A stretch of DNA of 64,000 nucleotides from Gordionus sp. m RMFG-2023 (taxonomy: Eukaryota; Nematomorpha; Gordioida; Chordodea; Parachordodidae), in NCBI RefSeq assembly GCF_954871325.1, contig NC_088775.1:25149561-25213560 (forward strand), given 5' to 3'. Position 1 is the first letter of the stretch. Each line of letters begins with the position of its first letter. The position numbers and the translations under genes are program-made. Shown here one piece after another: positions 59,001-64,000 of this stretch. The notes beneath the pieces were generated by a model, which worked only from the letters and a program-made list of their open reading frames with translations, did no database searches and was not told where the DNA came from.

Positions 59001-59004
59001 GTGG
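25851..59004 (+). CDS. SART3: SART3 (U4/U6 snRNP recycling factor), nine exons, 3' part outside window
   Basis: The spliced frame joins 25851-26003, 26043-26144, 38870-39212, 39923-40273, 41501-41717, 45096-45447, 45582-45822, 58007-58187 and 58872-59004 (691 codons, phases consistent at all eight junctions). It encodes a chain of HAT (half-a-TPR) helices in the order known for SART3: FPLPPDIWLDWIN|DEIRM, LFERAVKDRLCVDTWLEYAQ, ALIWDAYREFESAL, LFKRQLAVPLLGMEATLGEF, LYERALSDRPGDADLWRGY, RNAFEMALNYMRNHF and HIWLDWYNCEKSNGYIENAR. SART3 is a nuclear protein that helps U6 and U4 snRNAs re-anneal and recruits USP15/USP4; the HAT part makes protein contacts. The RNA-recognition motifs and the Lsm-binding tail are not in view. 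The protein starts directly at the first HAT helix, without the long acidic leader of vertebrates, and exons 4, 6 and 7 carry extra residues. Function is inferred from homology recognised by eye. Confidence 0.9.
26043..26144 (+). CDS. SART3: SART3 exon 2
   Basis: It follows a 39-bp intron ending TTTTAG. The 34 codons read IYKENGDFEELRDVRKKISN and FPLPPDIWLDWIN, close to the human EGELxRVRxARxxMSExFPLTEELWLEWLHDE region. The donor AAT|GTGAGT is phase 0 and joins precisely to DEIRMH of exon 3. Confidence 0.9.
27086..27887. mobile_element. Non-autonomous hAT-like element, 802 bp, TAGGGCTGT ends
   Basis: The left end TAGGGCTGTTCCGATAT and the reverse-complemented right end TAGGGCTGTGCCGATCC are near-perfect inverted repeats. 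The flanks TTTGTTTC and TTTATTTC agree at seven of eight bases, a likely target duplication. TATCGG motifs recur in both subterminal zones, as in the element at 276-1397. There is no coding capacity. Confidence 0.75.
28831..30149 (-). mobile_element. hAT transposon, family A, copy 2 (internally deleted)
   Basis: The left end CAGAGTTGTTAATCGCTAC and the reverse-complemented right end CAGAGTTGTTAAAGTAGC are hAT termini like those at 1625-4082. The flanks ATAAAAAG and GTAAAAAG agree at seven of eight bases. On the minus strand, 29981-29637 holds the BED finger (FICLKCKKN..SSSYNLKKHL), 29465-29238 holds MMIKTLSPGTIILCRQTLVN and CTTADSWTQ, and about 29230-29105 holds LPSSASVSRLFSKAKLILSD and RRSRLGDDNIEM. 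The central part of the transposase is missing. This copy keeps the dimerisation core that copy 1 lacks. Confidence 0.8.
30190..32560 (-). pseudogene. Transposase-like gene of the HGKGPCDG family, interrupted
   Basis: From about 32560 down: RTIDQETVNIIEKFYSSDEV and SRAMPGKKD, then VGFSKFADLRPKNCILAGSS and GTHSMCVCVIHQNFKLM (32361-32083), then SVDRSNLETITKSSQEF and a CDFSENYAFIIQDAVQGFYW-like stretch (to about 31780). After an insertion come NYVVISESLQHDVIAVHLYQ, a SDGSSAQYKN-like block, ATSHGKGPCDGLG (near 30600) and the end ITKEQYN, ARPIPGTQEIHAVFPL, FVTCVYDDWW (30190). I know this order from a repetitive, uncharacterised protein family widespread in animal genomes. Two Asp-bearing motifs (CDFxENY, SDG) suggest a DDE-type enzyme, but that is inference. 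Stops and shifts break it in several places besides the insertion. Confidence 0.65.
30850..31752. mobile_element. MITE-like insertion inside the HGKGPCDG-family gene
   Basis: The transposase reading on either side is collinear with the family, while this stretch has no match to it. Its right edge reads, in reverse complement, AGGGTCATTCCATGTCAAAT followed by a GGCCGACCCC block, a terminus closely related to that of the host element (GGGTAATTCCATGACAAATC). The left edge is not clear. Confidence 0.45.
33363..33557 (-). other. Unrecognised open frame abutting the transposon end
   Basis: A 64-codon frame with mixed composition (MAKILDIHLNDEHIDIRANH, then KITGSHIFLSHHDNLAEEFV and DGMFKN) stops at the outer terminus of the 28.1-33.4 kb element; the last few codons are the terminus itself. 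Its G+C is higher than its surroundings, as in real exons or older element coding. I do not recognise the family. It could be a coding relic of another transposon into which this one inserted. Confidence 0.35.
34945..35818 (-). mobile_element. Short hAT element with GGTTC/GAACC subterminal repeats
   Basis: The left end is CAGAAATGCGGTTCGG, the right end in reverse complement CAGCACTGGGCATCGG, with clusters of GGGTTC / GAACCC just inside each. On the minus strand 35513-35298 reads SWEKIFKRG and ENILHFWKSLYIFYPKF. The second phrase fits the ILxFWxxNxxxYPxL segment that precedes the hAT dimerisation domain. Most of the transposase is absent. Flanking octamers do not match. Confidence 0.55.
36440..36560. 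repeat. hAT-terminus-like motif CAGAGGCGTAGCCAGGGG
   Basis: This motif, followed by C-rich blocks, is a common hAT end type. No matching inverted end was found downstream with confidence; the GGTGAGGGAGGGGG block near 37377-37390 is a possible but weak partner. Confidence 0.35.
36840..37135. mobile_element. hAT family B remnant (right end)
   Basis: The stretch matches 54840-55020 of the fuller copy: AAAATTAATTATTTGAATAT, then GCAGTTACATT and the TAACTxGTTAC repeats. It ends CTTTAACAACACTAC. No coding part is left. Confidence 0.6.
38870..39212 (+). CDS. SART3: SART3 exon 3
   Basis: The acceptor is CACTCAG|GATGAG. It encodes DEIRMHDDDS, then ILTLFERAVKDRLCVDTWLEYAQYAVG and LHVTQGALIWDAYREFESAL, which line up with human LFEKAVKDYICPNIWLEYGQYSVG and LALWEAYREFESAI. 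The donor is CAAA|GTAAAT (phase 1). The first 93 bases hold 47 G+C. Confidence 0.9.
39213..39922 (+). other. SART3: SART3 intron 3
   Basis: GTAAAT to ATCGCAG, 710 bp, AT-rich. A weak inverted pair, AACCAGGTC near 39680 and GGCCTGGTT near 39853, may mark a small MITE. Confidence 0.75.
39923..40273 (+). CDS. SART3: SART3 exon 4
   Basis: The acceptor is TATCGCAG|TA. After a Ser/Pro-rich linker it reads RVLSLFKRQLAVPLLGMEAT, matching human VHSLFRRQLAIPLYDMEATF, then a helix pair ending YEDAVFTARQAMLQLSPEHF. The likely donor is GAAG|GTAACA at 40273 (phase 1). The frame stays open to 40377, but splicing here restores alignment with the next exon. Confidence 0.85.
40274..41500 (+). other. SART3: SART3 intron 4
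   Basis: GTAACA to TTACAG, 1227 bp. It ends in a long pyrimidine-rich tract (41400-41500). No mobile element is recognised. Confidence 0.75.
41501..41717 (+). CDS. SART3: SART3 exon 5
   Basis: The acceptor is TTTTTTACAG|AATTT. It encodes LRDCYRSYIRYETEACF and then VACLYERALSDRPGDADLWRG, matching human YQAYIDFEMK ... LIFERALVENCLVPDLWIRY. The donor TGG|GTATAT gives phase 2. Confidence 0.85.
42147..43520 (+). mobile_element. hAT transposon, family C, with perfect 8-bp target duplication
   Basis: The ends CAAGGATGTGAACCCGG and (reverse complement) CAGGGATGTGAACCCTT are inverted. Both flanks read ATTAACAC (42139-42146 and 43521-43528), a perfect octamer duplication. Subterminal zones carry GAACCC/GGGTCC repeats. 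At 1374 bp it lacks the N-terminal half of a transposase but keeps the C-terminal half on the + strand. Confidence 0.9.
42460..43322 (+). pseudogene. hAT transposase C-terminal half
   Basis: The first open piece (42460-42690) ends LTSVLVPLKITILRYNQ, the usual lead into the catalytic C-terminal part. The second (42736-43221) has VVYASRYLDPRYQVLLS, a linker rich in Asn and Lys, then VNILKFWEENSLIYPELY. The dimerisation signature follows in a new frame as VEVEREFSSLKYIV and, after another shift, NLKDDILEDIMIVRLNK (to 43322). At least three frame changes or stops separate the parts. There is no start region or BED finger. Confidence 0.8.
44375..44660. mobile_element. 286-bp MITE with perfect 8-bp target duplication
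   Basis: Both flanks read ATTTATAT (44367-44374 and 44661-44668). The ends are CAAATACCTGGAGGCCC and, in reverse complement, CAGAGACCTGCAGAGGTAAC. GGCCAGGCC/CCGGGCC motifs repeat inside. It belongs to the same class as 604-999 and the ends near 11.9 and 51.4 kb. Confidence 0.85.
45096..45447 (+). CDS. SART3: SART3 exon 6
   Basis: The acceptor is ACATAG|GTACGCC. It continues the HAT started in exon 5 (WRGYAHDFFLLRLDDPRACR) and reads VALRGVRNFLAPP, a Ser/Gly-rich insert, then TAFVHLWTSLLTCHEREIDM, placed like human AIRNCPWTVALWSRYLLAMER. The donor is TTT|GTGAGC, phase 0. Confidence 0.8.
45582..45822 (+). CDS. SART3: SART3 exon 7
   Basis: A 134-bp intron ends CCCCCAG. Most of this exon (TYPKEWLSLALKYGIELPSR onward) is an expansion I cannot match. 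It ends with VHIFMFYAEFCRRRLHLLG, corresponding to human VEIWQAYLDYLRRRVDF. The donor is TTGG|GTATTT (phase 1). Confidence 0.8.
46700..47200 (-). pseudogene. hAT dimerisation domain, left arm of the foldback
   Basis: On the minus strand about 46870-46720 reads PLVAPVERLFSIAKEVLGER and CLLDSNLENLLLLKANK, a textbook hAT C-terminus. Upstream text toward 47200 is broken but collinear with the other arm. This copy is less decayed than its partner. Confidence 0.7.
47812..48870. repeat. Tandem repeat of about 115 bp, about ten copies (+ orientation)
   Basis: The palindromic TGACAATTGTCA core, then CGTTATTTTTAAAGTTTTTT, GACGCAAATGGG and ACATGTTAAATTAAAATTTC, recur at 47812, 47927, 48040, 48162, 48273, 48394, 48511, 48625, 48737 and 48841 (approximate). 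It is non-coding and the copies have drifted. Confidence 0.8.
49355..49815. repeat. Same 115-bp tandem repeat inverted, about five copies
   Basis: Cores of the type AATAACGATTACGACAATTG occur near 49360, 49457, 49577, 49690 and 49793, with CCCATTTACGTCAAAA and AATTTAACATGTT between them. This arm holds half as many units as the other. Confidence 0.75.
50419..50905 (+). pseudogene. hAT dimerisation domain, right arm of the foldback
   Basis: It starts MDLEIIDEEIEFPFPSYKKY (50419 on) and, after stops and shifts, reads LLPSSTPVECLFSIAKQVLG near 50770-50825. This is the mirror of the left-arm copy but with the usual Arg of VERLFS changed to Cys. Confidence 0.7.
51236..51417. mobile_element. Fragment of a CGGGCC-type MITE
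   Basis: GGGCCGGCCC and GGGCCATGC motifs lead to a right end ACCTTAGCAGGTATCTG, like the ends of the MITEs at 604-999 and 44375-44660. The left end is not clear. Confidence 0.45.
51740..55020 (-). mobile_element. hAT transposon, family B (BED type)
   Basis: The left end TAGTGATGTTAAAAGTTAC and the reverse-complemented right end TAGTGTAACTAGTTAC are inverted. Both subterminal zones are arrays of AACTAGTTACAGTTACTAGTTA-like palindromic repeats (51775-51890, 54895-55015). A nearly complete but broken transposase is on the minus strand. Flanking octamers do not match. A remnant lies at 36840-37135. Confidence 0.75.
52095..54330 (-). pseudogene. hAT family B transposase, BED finger to dimerisation domain
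   Basis: Reading the minus strand: an acidic start and LPWPNFGKYFEFHKEKAGSK then a BED finger whose Cys pair lies in a shifted frame (54320-54110); MKIICRQTLTLRISKYFVQM and YVCTTADCWTAFNR (about 53760-53610); VHWIDVKKLERRSAILACQR (about 53530-53470); TITDNASNFSKAF (about 53390-53350); LNLMATQDANKLLLNN and YPVITRWGSFYKSLAKIL (53150-52910); NNLYDNDNIIAAILHPLFK (52580-52510); and the end LTSSASIKRLFSLGKLIFGD, LLDNNFEINLLLKANKH (52230-52110). Some gaps look like introns, but stops and shifts also occur. The order and motifs match family A, so the two are related. Confidence 0.75.
55212..55358. repeat. 82-bp direct duplication in the LINE tail
   Basis: CTTCCATCTGAATATTCCTC, then GCCGATTCTGTGATTAGGG, occurs twice in a row with few differences. 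Variable tandem units in the 3' tail are common in LINEs. Confidence 0.7.
55353..57098 (-). pseudogene. LINE reverse transcriptase plus endonuclease, broken
   Basis: 57098-56724 carries ILIKIDFSNAFNSIKR (first catalytic Asp), GIQQGDPLGSFLFCLGINSL and NWYIDDGILGG (the YxDD motif). 56717-56469 carries GLRFNQDKSEYCPLGI and FLTHLGSPVGKDESF, the thumb region. A central region (about 56465-55920) follows with broken frames. 55907-55353 is one open frame with a Cys/His knuckle (CILCQTPVNSKGRHSLHCKR), then SDGKRPDGSTMIPWKRGEFL, TWDFSCI and AETNKLDKYSP, the PD-(D/E)XK-like endonuclease of R2-type elements. At least one stop separates the catalytic core from the thumb. It resembles reverse transcriptases common in sponge, cnidarian and mollusc genomes. 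Confidence 0.8.
58007..58187 (+). CDS. SART3: SART3 exon 8
   Basis: It follows a 12.2-kb intron; the acceptor is GTTACCAG|AA. It reads NSSDARNRAQSELRNAFEMA, LNYMRNHFSD and then IIPICHFWAQAETHIFK, matching human DSSKELEELRAAFTRALEYL ... VIMQNWARIEARL. The donor AA|GTTTAA is weak but gives the right phase (2). Confidence 0.85.
58188..58871 (+). other. SART3: SART3 intron 8
   Basis: GTTTAA to GTTTTAG, 684 bp. No element recognised. Confidence 0.75.
58872..59004 (+). CDS. SART3: SART3 exon 9
   Basis: The acceptor is GTTTTAG|GGACATA. It encodes DIDQSRKAWNQLVRIASSSS, HIWLDWYNCEKSNGYIENAR and KILW, matching human MQKARELWDSIM ... ANMWLEYYNLERAHGDTQHCRKAL. The donor TGG|GTAAGC is strong, phase 0. 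The next exon is not in the window. Confidence 0.9.
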
Positions 59005-59283
59005 GTAAGCAAGCTCTTCATACAAAAGTGCAATGTATTTTAATGGTACAAAGAACTGCCAGCCTCTTATTTTTGATCTTGAGACAAACCAATTATGTAT
59101 GGGTGCCAATCCTGCTTTCATTATAAAAATTAAAAGAAATAAAAAGCCATTATTATTTTTAAATTTTTCAGCAGTAAGACCACCTCCTAGATAAACTTAA
59201 TTTTTGTATATACAATTTTAAATAGGAAGAGACGAGTCGGGAGACGGCCCAATATCCTTTTTTTGTGAGATCATAGGTAGTAT
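59005..59283 (+). other. SART3: Start of SART3 intron 9
   Basis: The intron begins GTAAGC at 59005 and continues past the window. This first part is unremarkable. The LTR elements begin at 59284. Confidence 0.7.
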
Positions 59284-60240
59284 CTTTTATGTTTATACAC
59301 CCAAATATTTTATATCCCAATAAATTAGATTCTTTAATGCGGTAACTCTTTATTATTCTTCAATTAAAATATATTTAATTTATTTCCACTTTTAAAGACG
59401 CATCAAAAAAAATATAATTTACAATCCAAATTCCAAATATAAAATTCCAAAAAAAAATATAAAAATAAATTCCAATTATGATATTTTCCCTTTTTTTTTG
59501 TCTTTTATAGATTCACAAAAATAAATATATATTTATTAATAATAAAATAAAATAAATTAATTTCTAAAACAATGATGACTCATCCAAATACAATATTAAT
59601 TTATATAGCGATGATTCATCAAAATTACAAATTTATTTTTAATCCTATGATTTGACAAATAATAAAACAGAATAATTTGATCATTAATAAAAATCTTACC
59701 CTTCTTGACACGCCCCCTTTTATAATGAGCCCAAGTCCCCCTCATCGCTCTCTCCTAGAATCCCCTCCAGTTCCTCATCCGTTATGAGGAAATTCAATAT
59801 ATCACCAACCTCTCTGCTGAATATTCCATCCGGGTCCCGGTCTACTCCCTGCGCCTCTTCCGTCCTTGAGTTCATGAGATAGGCATCCACCAACTGATTT
59901 CTCCCCGAGGTTTCTTCCGAAATGTCCACCACGGGCCATTGCATCTAGCCCAGAGATAGCGGAATTGGGTCTGCCTGCTCTCCCTCCGTTTGTCGTAGGA
60001 TATCTGCCCTCTGGCCCACAATCTCGGCTACCGGTCGCATCTCAGCCGCGGCTACCAATCTGATAGGAGATGATACCCGGTACTCCGTTTCTTCATTTCC
60101 GTTTCGACTATCCAGTGGGCACCTACTCCGTACATGGCCCCTTTGTTGACATCTGAAGCATTTCCGTGGATCCTCCAATGGCTGCCCGGGAAGATGTTAT
60201 TCTTGCCGTCCTGCGTTCAAAATTAGTTCGAGGCCGAATT
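59284..60240 (-). mobile_element. Fossil LTR retrotransposon, 3' end (minus orientation)
   Basis: On the minus strand a coding remnant (60178-59720) with one CCHC zinc knuckle (KCFRCQQRGHVRSRCP), characteristic of gag nucleocapsid, and a long acidic tail ends just before a purine-rich tract and an LTR of about 427 bp (59710 to 59284, starting TGTCAAGAAG). The element is incomplete and broken. Its LTR is nearly identical to the one at 61242-61669, so the insertion looks young. A Ty3/Gypsy-like origin is likely but not proven, since no reverse transcriptase is in view. Confidence 0.6.
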
Positions 60241-61193
60241 ATTAGCTGGATCACTGTATCCCCAATATACCATATTTTATTTATCGCCATTTTTAAGAAT
60301 TCGGATATTTGTATCAGTTTTTCTCCACCAATAAAATTTCCAGTAATTACTAGAATAAATTACGAAAATAAAAAGAAATATTATTTTATTTTCTTTCAAA
60401 CTAATTCTAAAGTGAATACTCGCAAACAAAATTTTTTTTTTATTACCCACGATTATTAAGTCATTCCCCCTTTTATTAAACTTGGCACTGACATTCCCGA
60501 ATTTCGAACATTTTTCCCAAATTTTTGACACATTCTAAATAATTTTATAATTTATGATCTTGGCCTTTACCACATCATTCTTTTTTTTTCTTTACTTGGC
60601 AATGACATTTTTAAATCTCAAACATTTTCCTCCAATCTTTAACACATTACCGATAATTTAATAATTTATGATCTCGGCCTATAATTACTTCATAACAAAA
60701 ATTCTTTTTAATTGATCGATTTTGTCAACTATTCCGTTGTCTTTAATTTTTAAATCTTTCATTCCTTTCTTCGCAAATTTTTATCTTTATTTTATTTTTT
60801 ATTATAACCTTTTCCACCTTCTTCCCCAACTCATCTCCTTTAATGAGCCCATTTATAAATTTTTCTTTTTTTTTGACGGCGTTATTTTCACAGCTTGGTA
60901 TATATTGCGCGTTAACATAGAACATATTTTCCCTGCCCAAATTGAGCACTATAAAATATATTACATCCCAATACCTATTAAATCTCCCTGCAGATAACGA
61001 TTTCCCAAATTTATTCCGGGCTTCTTCCAGGATACCTATTCCATTGCACGTATATATTGAGCGCTATAATAGAGCAATTATTTCCCTGCCCAACTTGAGC
61101 ACTATAAAATATATGATATCCCGATATCTATTAAATCTTCCTTTCCGATAAATGTTTTCCCAGATATTTTTCCATATAATAATTATTATTCTA
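60240..61193. repeat. AT-rich spacer between the inverted LTRs, with imperfect duplications
   Basis: Two imperfect direct duplications stand out: a TTTATGATCTTGGCC block repeated about 120 bp apart (60540, 60650) and a GAGCACTATAAAATATAT block repeated about 151 bp apart (60945, 61095). It may belong to the body of either LTR element. Confidence 0.4.
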
Positions 61194-61735
61194 CTAGGAG
61201 AGAGCGATGAGGGGGACTTGGGCTCATTATAAAAGGGGGCGTGTCAAGAAGGGTAAGATTTTTATTAATGATCAAATTATTCTGTTTTATTATTTGTCAA
61301 ATCATAGGATTAAAAATAAATTTGTAATTTTGATGAATCATCGCTATATAAATTAATATTGTATTTGGATGAGTCATCATTGTTTTAGAAATTAATTTAT
61401 TTTATTTTATTATTAATAAATATATATTTATTTTTGTGAATCTATAAAAGACAAAAAAAAAGGGAAAATATCATAATTGGAATTTATTTTTATATTTTTT
61501 TTTGGAATTTTATATTTGGAATTTTGGATTGTAAATTATATTTTTTTTGACGCGTCTTTAAAAGTGGAAATAAATTAAATAAATTTTAATTGAAGAATAA
61601 TAAAGAGTTACCGCATTAAAGAATCTAATTTATTGGGATATAAAATATTTGGGTGTATAAACATAAAAGTGGCACCCCAGACGTCGTGTACGGGAAAATA
61701 TTTTTTTTTTTTGGAATAACGTGGGAAAACTAATT

Positions 61736-61995
61736 AGTAGGAAAAACGTTGTATATACGGAATAACGTTGAAAATTAGAAAAACGTTGTATATACGGAAT
61801 AACGTTGAAAATAAAAAAAGCGTTGTATATACGGAATAATGTTGAATATAGGAAAAACGTTGTATATACGGAATAACGTTGAAAATAAAAAAAGCGTTGT
61901 ATATACGGAATAACTTTGAAAATAGGAAAAGCGTTGTATATACGGAATAACGTTGAAAATAGGAAAAGTGTTGTATATACTGAATAACGTTGAAA
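61736..61995. repeat. Leader tandem repeat (CGTTGTATATACGGAATAA), about eight copies
   Basis: A unit of about 33-36 bp recurs from 61746 to 61990. It lies between the primer-binding site and the first coding region of the LTR element. Long open frames on the minus strand here are a by-product of the repeat. Confidence 0.85.
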
Positions 61996-62325
61996 CCTAA
62001 TTGATAGGGAAAGCGTTGAAGGATTGTGGAACACGTTTTTTTTTTAAAGTACATAGAGTGGCCAAATTACACGTAAATTCTGTCCATTTTTGCCAAAAAA
62101 AAAAATTTAAAAAAAACTCTTATCGTACGAAAGTACTCCCAAATTTTACAAGTTGTAAATCTGTTACACAAAATTTGCCCAAATTGTTGTCATATCTTTA
62201 AACTTATTAACTGTAGATGTACATGTACATCATTGGATTGTTTACACTCTTAATAATATCTTATCTGTTGACATTGCAAATAACCAAAATTTTTATTTTG
62301 AAATTGATCATAAACTTTTTATAGA

Positions 62326-63080
62326 GTGATGATGAAGAGTTTAAAATTTGTAAAATACTGGGAAATACAGTATAATATTTTTGGGGCATTGATTATACTA
62401 GTAATATGGATGTGTAGCTTAATATGGGGAAGAAGGATGAGGAGAAGTCGAAGTGTGAGAATAAAGGGGCAGACACTGACAATAGAAGGACATAATGGAG
62501 AAGAAGATATTATGGGAAAGGTAACATGGTTCCCGGTGCAGGAGTTAATTAATGGGTGGACGGATAGCGAATTAGATAAATTAACTTATAGGTTTGAAAG
62601 GAGAGACTCATATACAAATCAGAGATTGGGGACATATAGGGGACCTAGAGAAAATTCTCAAGGAAGGAAAGGAGAAATGAGACCCAACTTTGATTCTAGA
62701 GTAAGGGGGAGAATGAATTGTTATAATTGCGGAAGACAGGGACATATGGTCAGGGATAGTCGGGAAGCAAAGTGTTTCGAATGCGGAAAATTTGGACATA
62801 TATCCCCTTATTGTCCGGGTAAACAAGAGAATTACGATGTGCCAGCTGTGGAAGATTTGGTCATAATAAAGAAGAATGTAATACGGGGAATTATAACACC
62901 AGAGGGGGATTTCCACAACGAGGAACGGGACAAAGTACTTCAACTGTGCGATCTATTGAAAGAGCCAGAGTGGAGGGGCTGAGGGTACCTAGGATGCAAG
63001 GAGTTGGAGAGCAAACCGCTGAATGTTTTAGATGTCAGGAACAGGGACATGTAGCGAGAGATTGCAGTAATTGCTGACTA
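62326..63080 (+). pseudogene. gag-like region with CCHC zinc knuckles (LTR fossil)
   Basis: The region starts with a hydrophobic stretch (FGALIILVIWMCSLIWG), then a charged part, and carries knuckle motifs of the retroviral nucleocapsid type: CYNCGRQGHMVRDS, CFECGKFGHISPYC and, near 63025-63075, CFRCQEQGHVARDC. Such knuckles bind the element's RNA during packaging. It is treated as part of a fossil element. Confidence 0.65.
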
Positions 63081-63140
63081 TATGATAGTAAAAAAATAGC
63101 GACTCAGGTCAAGGCGTGCCGAGTATTAAGAGCCGGGGAG

Positions 63141-63914
63141 GTGTGTTCACGAGGAAAAATAAATGTACCAGGATGCTTAAATATGATGCAGGAGGAGATA
63201 ATACATGATCCTTGTCCGAGGGTCATGATAGATTTTAATGGGTATATGGTACCTATGCTTTTTGATACTGGGGCGGCTATTTCAGTGATGAGTTATGCTA
63301 GGTATAGGAGTATTTGGCCTGAGGAAATGATAACAAATGAGGGTTTGAGAATACGGCAGTTCGATGGGTCACAAGTGGCAGTAATGGGAAAAGTTGAAAT
63401 AGAGGTGATGAGGGAAGGGGAGATGGAAATATTAGATTTATGGATCATTAATAGGAGGGTAGAAGCGGTGCTGGGATGGGACTGGATCACACGAATTGGT
63501 CCATGGTATAGTTTTTGGGGAGTATTTTCATGGTGGGGGATATTTGTGCCCATGACTAGTGAGGATATATATTATGAGAGGGAGGTCGATGAAAATTTGG
63601 GAATATTGCCGGGAATAGAGAGTATTTTTTATCGGGAAAGAGATGGGGTTGAGGAACAAAGAGGGGAGATGAGGAGGGACGTGCGAAGTAGGGCTGTAGG
63701 GGTCAGAGAGGAGGAGGTAAGGAGAGATAATGTGAGTAGAGACTTTGGGGAGAATGGGAGGGGAAGAGGAGGAAGGAATAATTATATGAGAGAAATCGGG
63801 GCAAATAAATCTAAGGGGGAAATAGGGGCGAATAATTATTATTCTAAGGGGGAAACAGGGGCGAATAATTATAATTCTAAGGGGGAAATAGGGGCGAATA
63901 ATTATAATTCTTAG
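63141..63914 (+). pseudogene. Aspartic-protease-like region (LTR fossil)
   Basis: VMIDFNGYMVPMLFDTGAAI has the DTGA active-site triad of retropepsins about 35 residues in, and VLGWDWITRIG further on fits the second conserved loop of Ty3/Gypsy-type proteases. A Glu/Arg-rich linker and a Gly/Asn repeat follow. Confidence 0.65.
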
Positions 63915-64000
63915 GTGGAAATAGGGGCGAATAATCATAATTCTAAGGGGGGAATAGGGGCGAATAATTATAATTCTAAGGGGGAAACAGGGGCGAATAA
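63785..64000 (+). repeat. Coding minisatellite of about 33 bp (GGGGAAATAGGGGCGAATAA)
   Basis: At least six units run to the window edge, encoding a GEIGANNYNSK-like repeat in the LTR element's frame. Units differ by single bases. Confidence 0.85.

Larger units (their letters stand above)
61194..64000 (+). mobile_element. Fossil LTR retrotransposon, 5' part (plus orientation), runs out of window
   Basis: An LTR of about 428 bp (61242-61669) is followed at once by TGGCACCCCAGACGTCG, a plausible tRNA primer-binding site. Then come leader tandem repeats (61736-61995), a gag-like region with zinc knuckles (62326-63080), an aspartic-protease-like region (63141-63914) and a coding minisatellite up to the window edge. 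About 48 bp before the LTR match the 3' body end of the neighbouring copy, so this LTR may be shared with, or left by, another copy. The element continues outside and appears to have at least a few breaks; whether it is otherwise whole cannot be told. Confidence 0.7.

Noticed and set aside
61630-62054. Two overlapping minus-strand frames of more than 100 codons with repeated YTTLFLFSTLFRIYN-like text
   Set aside because: They arise from the leader tandem repeat of the LTR element.
63785-64000. Short direct repeats resembling a CRISPR
   Set aside because: They lie in the coding frame of an LTR element and have no unique spacers.
1-64000. tRNA, rRNA and snRNA genes
   Set aside because: I looked for a TPsiC-like GGTTCGAATCC box and conserved snRNA text and found no convincing candidate; GGGTTC motifs near 35.0, 42.2 and 43.5 kb belong to hAT subterminal repeats.

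Overview
The window is nuclear DNA from an AT-rich animal (roughly three quarters A+T by eye). It has spliceosomal GT-AG introns and a dense, layered load of transposons. The taxon cannot be fixed from the sequence. BED-finger hAT elements, a FLYWCH-type MULE, LINEs with a restriction-like endonuclease and LTR elements with zinc-knuckle gag all fit an invertebrate metazoan.

Host gene: one protein gene runs along the + strand from 25851 past 59004. I recognise it as SART3 (the U4/U6 snRNP recycling factor, Prp24-like in role) from its HAT repeats. Nine exons join exactly in phase (153+102+343+351+217+352+241+181+133 = 2073 nt, 691 codons). All introns are GT-AG. They range from 39 bp to more than 12 kb, and two of them (26145-38869 and 45823-58006) hold most of the mobile DNA. 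The RRM and C-terminal exons are not seen and must lie beyond the window.

Layout. 1-12.3 kb: hAT-type elements with a nested MITE, an hAT with a decayed BED transposase, and a 3.1 kb MULE carrying what looks like a captured host exon, set inside an unclassified repeat with inverted arms. 12.35-21.2 kb: one hAT-like element with matching ends and an apparent 8-bp target duplication whose interior is a 6.9 kb array of a 146-bp satellite. 21.2-25.8 kb: a Helitron-like end, a ZMYM1-type hAT fossil and the 3' piece of a LINE ending about 80 bp before the SART3 start codon. 25.85-59 kb: SART3 with its introns. Intron 2 has a small hAT-like element, a 5.2 kb element with long inverted arms and a decayed transposase of the HGKGPCDG family (itself carrying an hAT and a MITE-like insert), and further hAT pieces. 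Intron 5 has an hAT with a perfect 8-bp target duplication and a 286-bp MITE, also with a perfect duplication. Intron 7 has a 4.6 kb foldback element, a BED-finger hAT and a 5'-truncated LINE on the minus strand. 59.3-64 kb (intron 9): fossil LTR-retrotransposon sequence, with two nearly identical LTRs in opposite orientation and the 5' part of an element running out of the window.

No tRNA, rRNA, CRISPR or bacterial-type operon was found. Apart from SART3, every coding stretch I can identify belongs to a mobile element.
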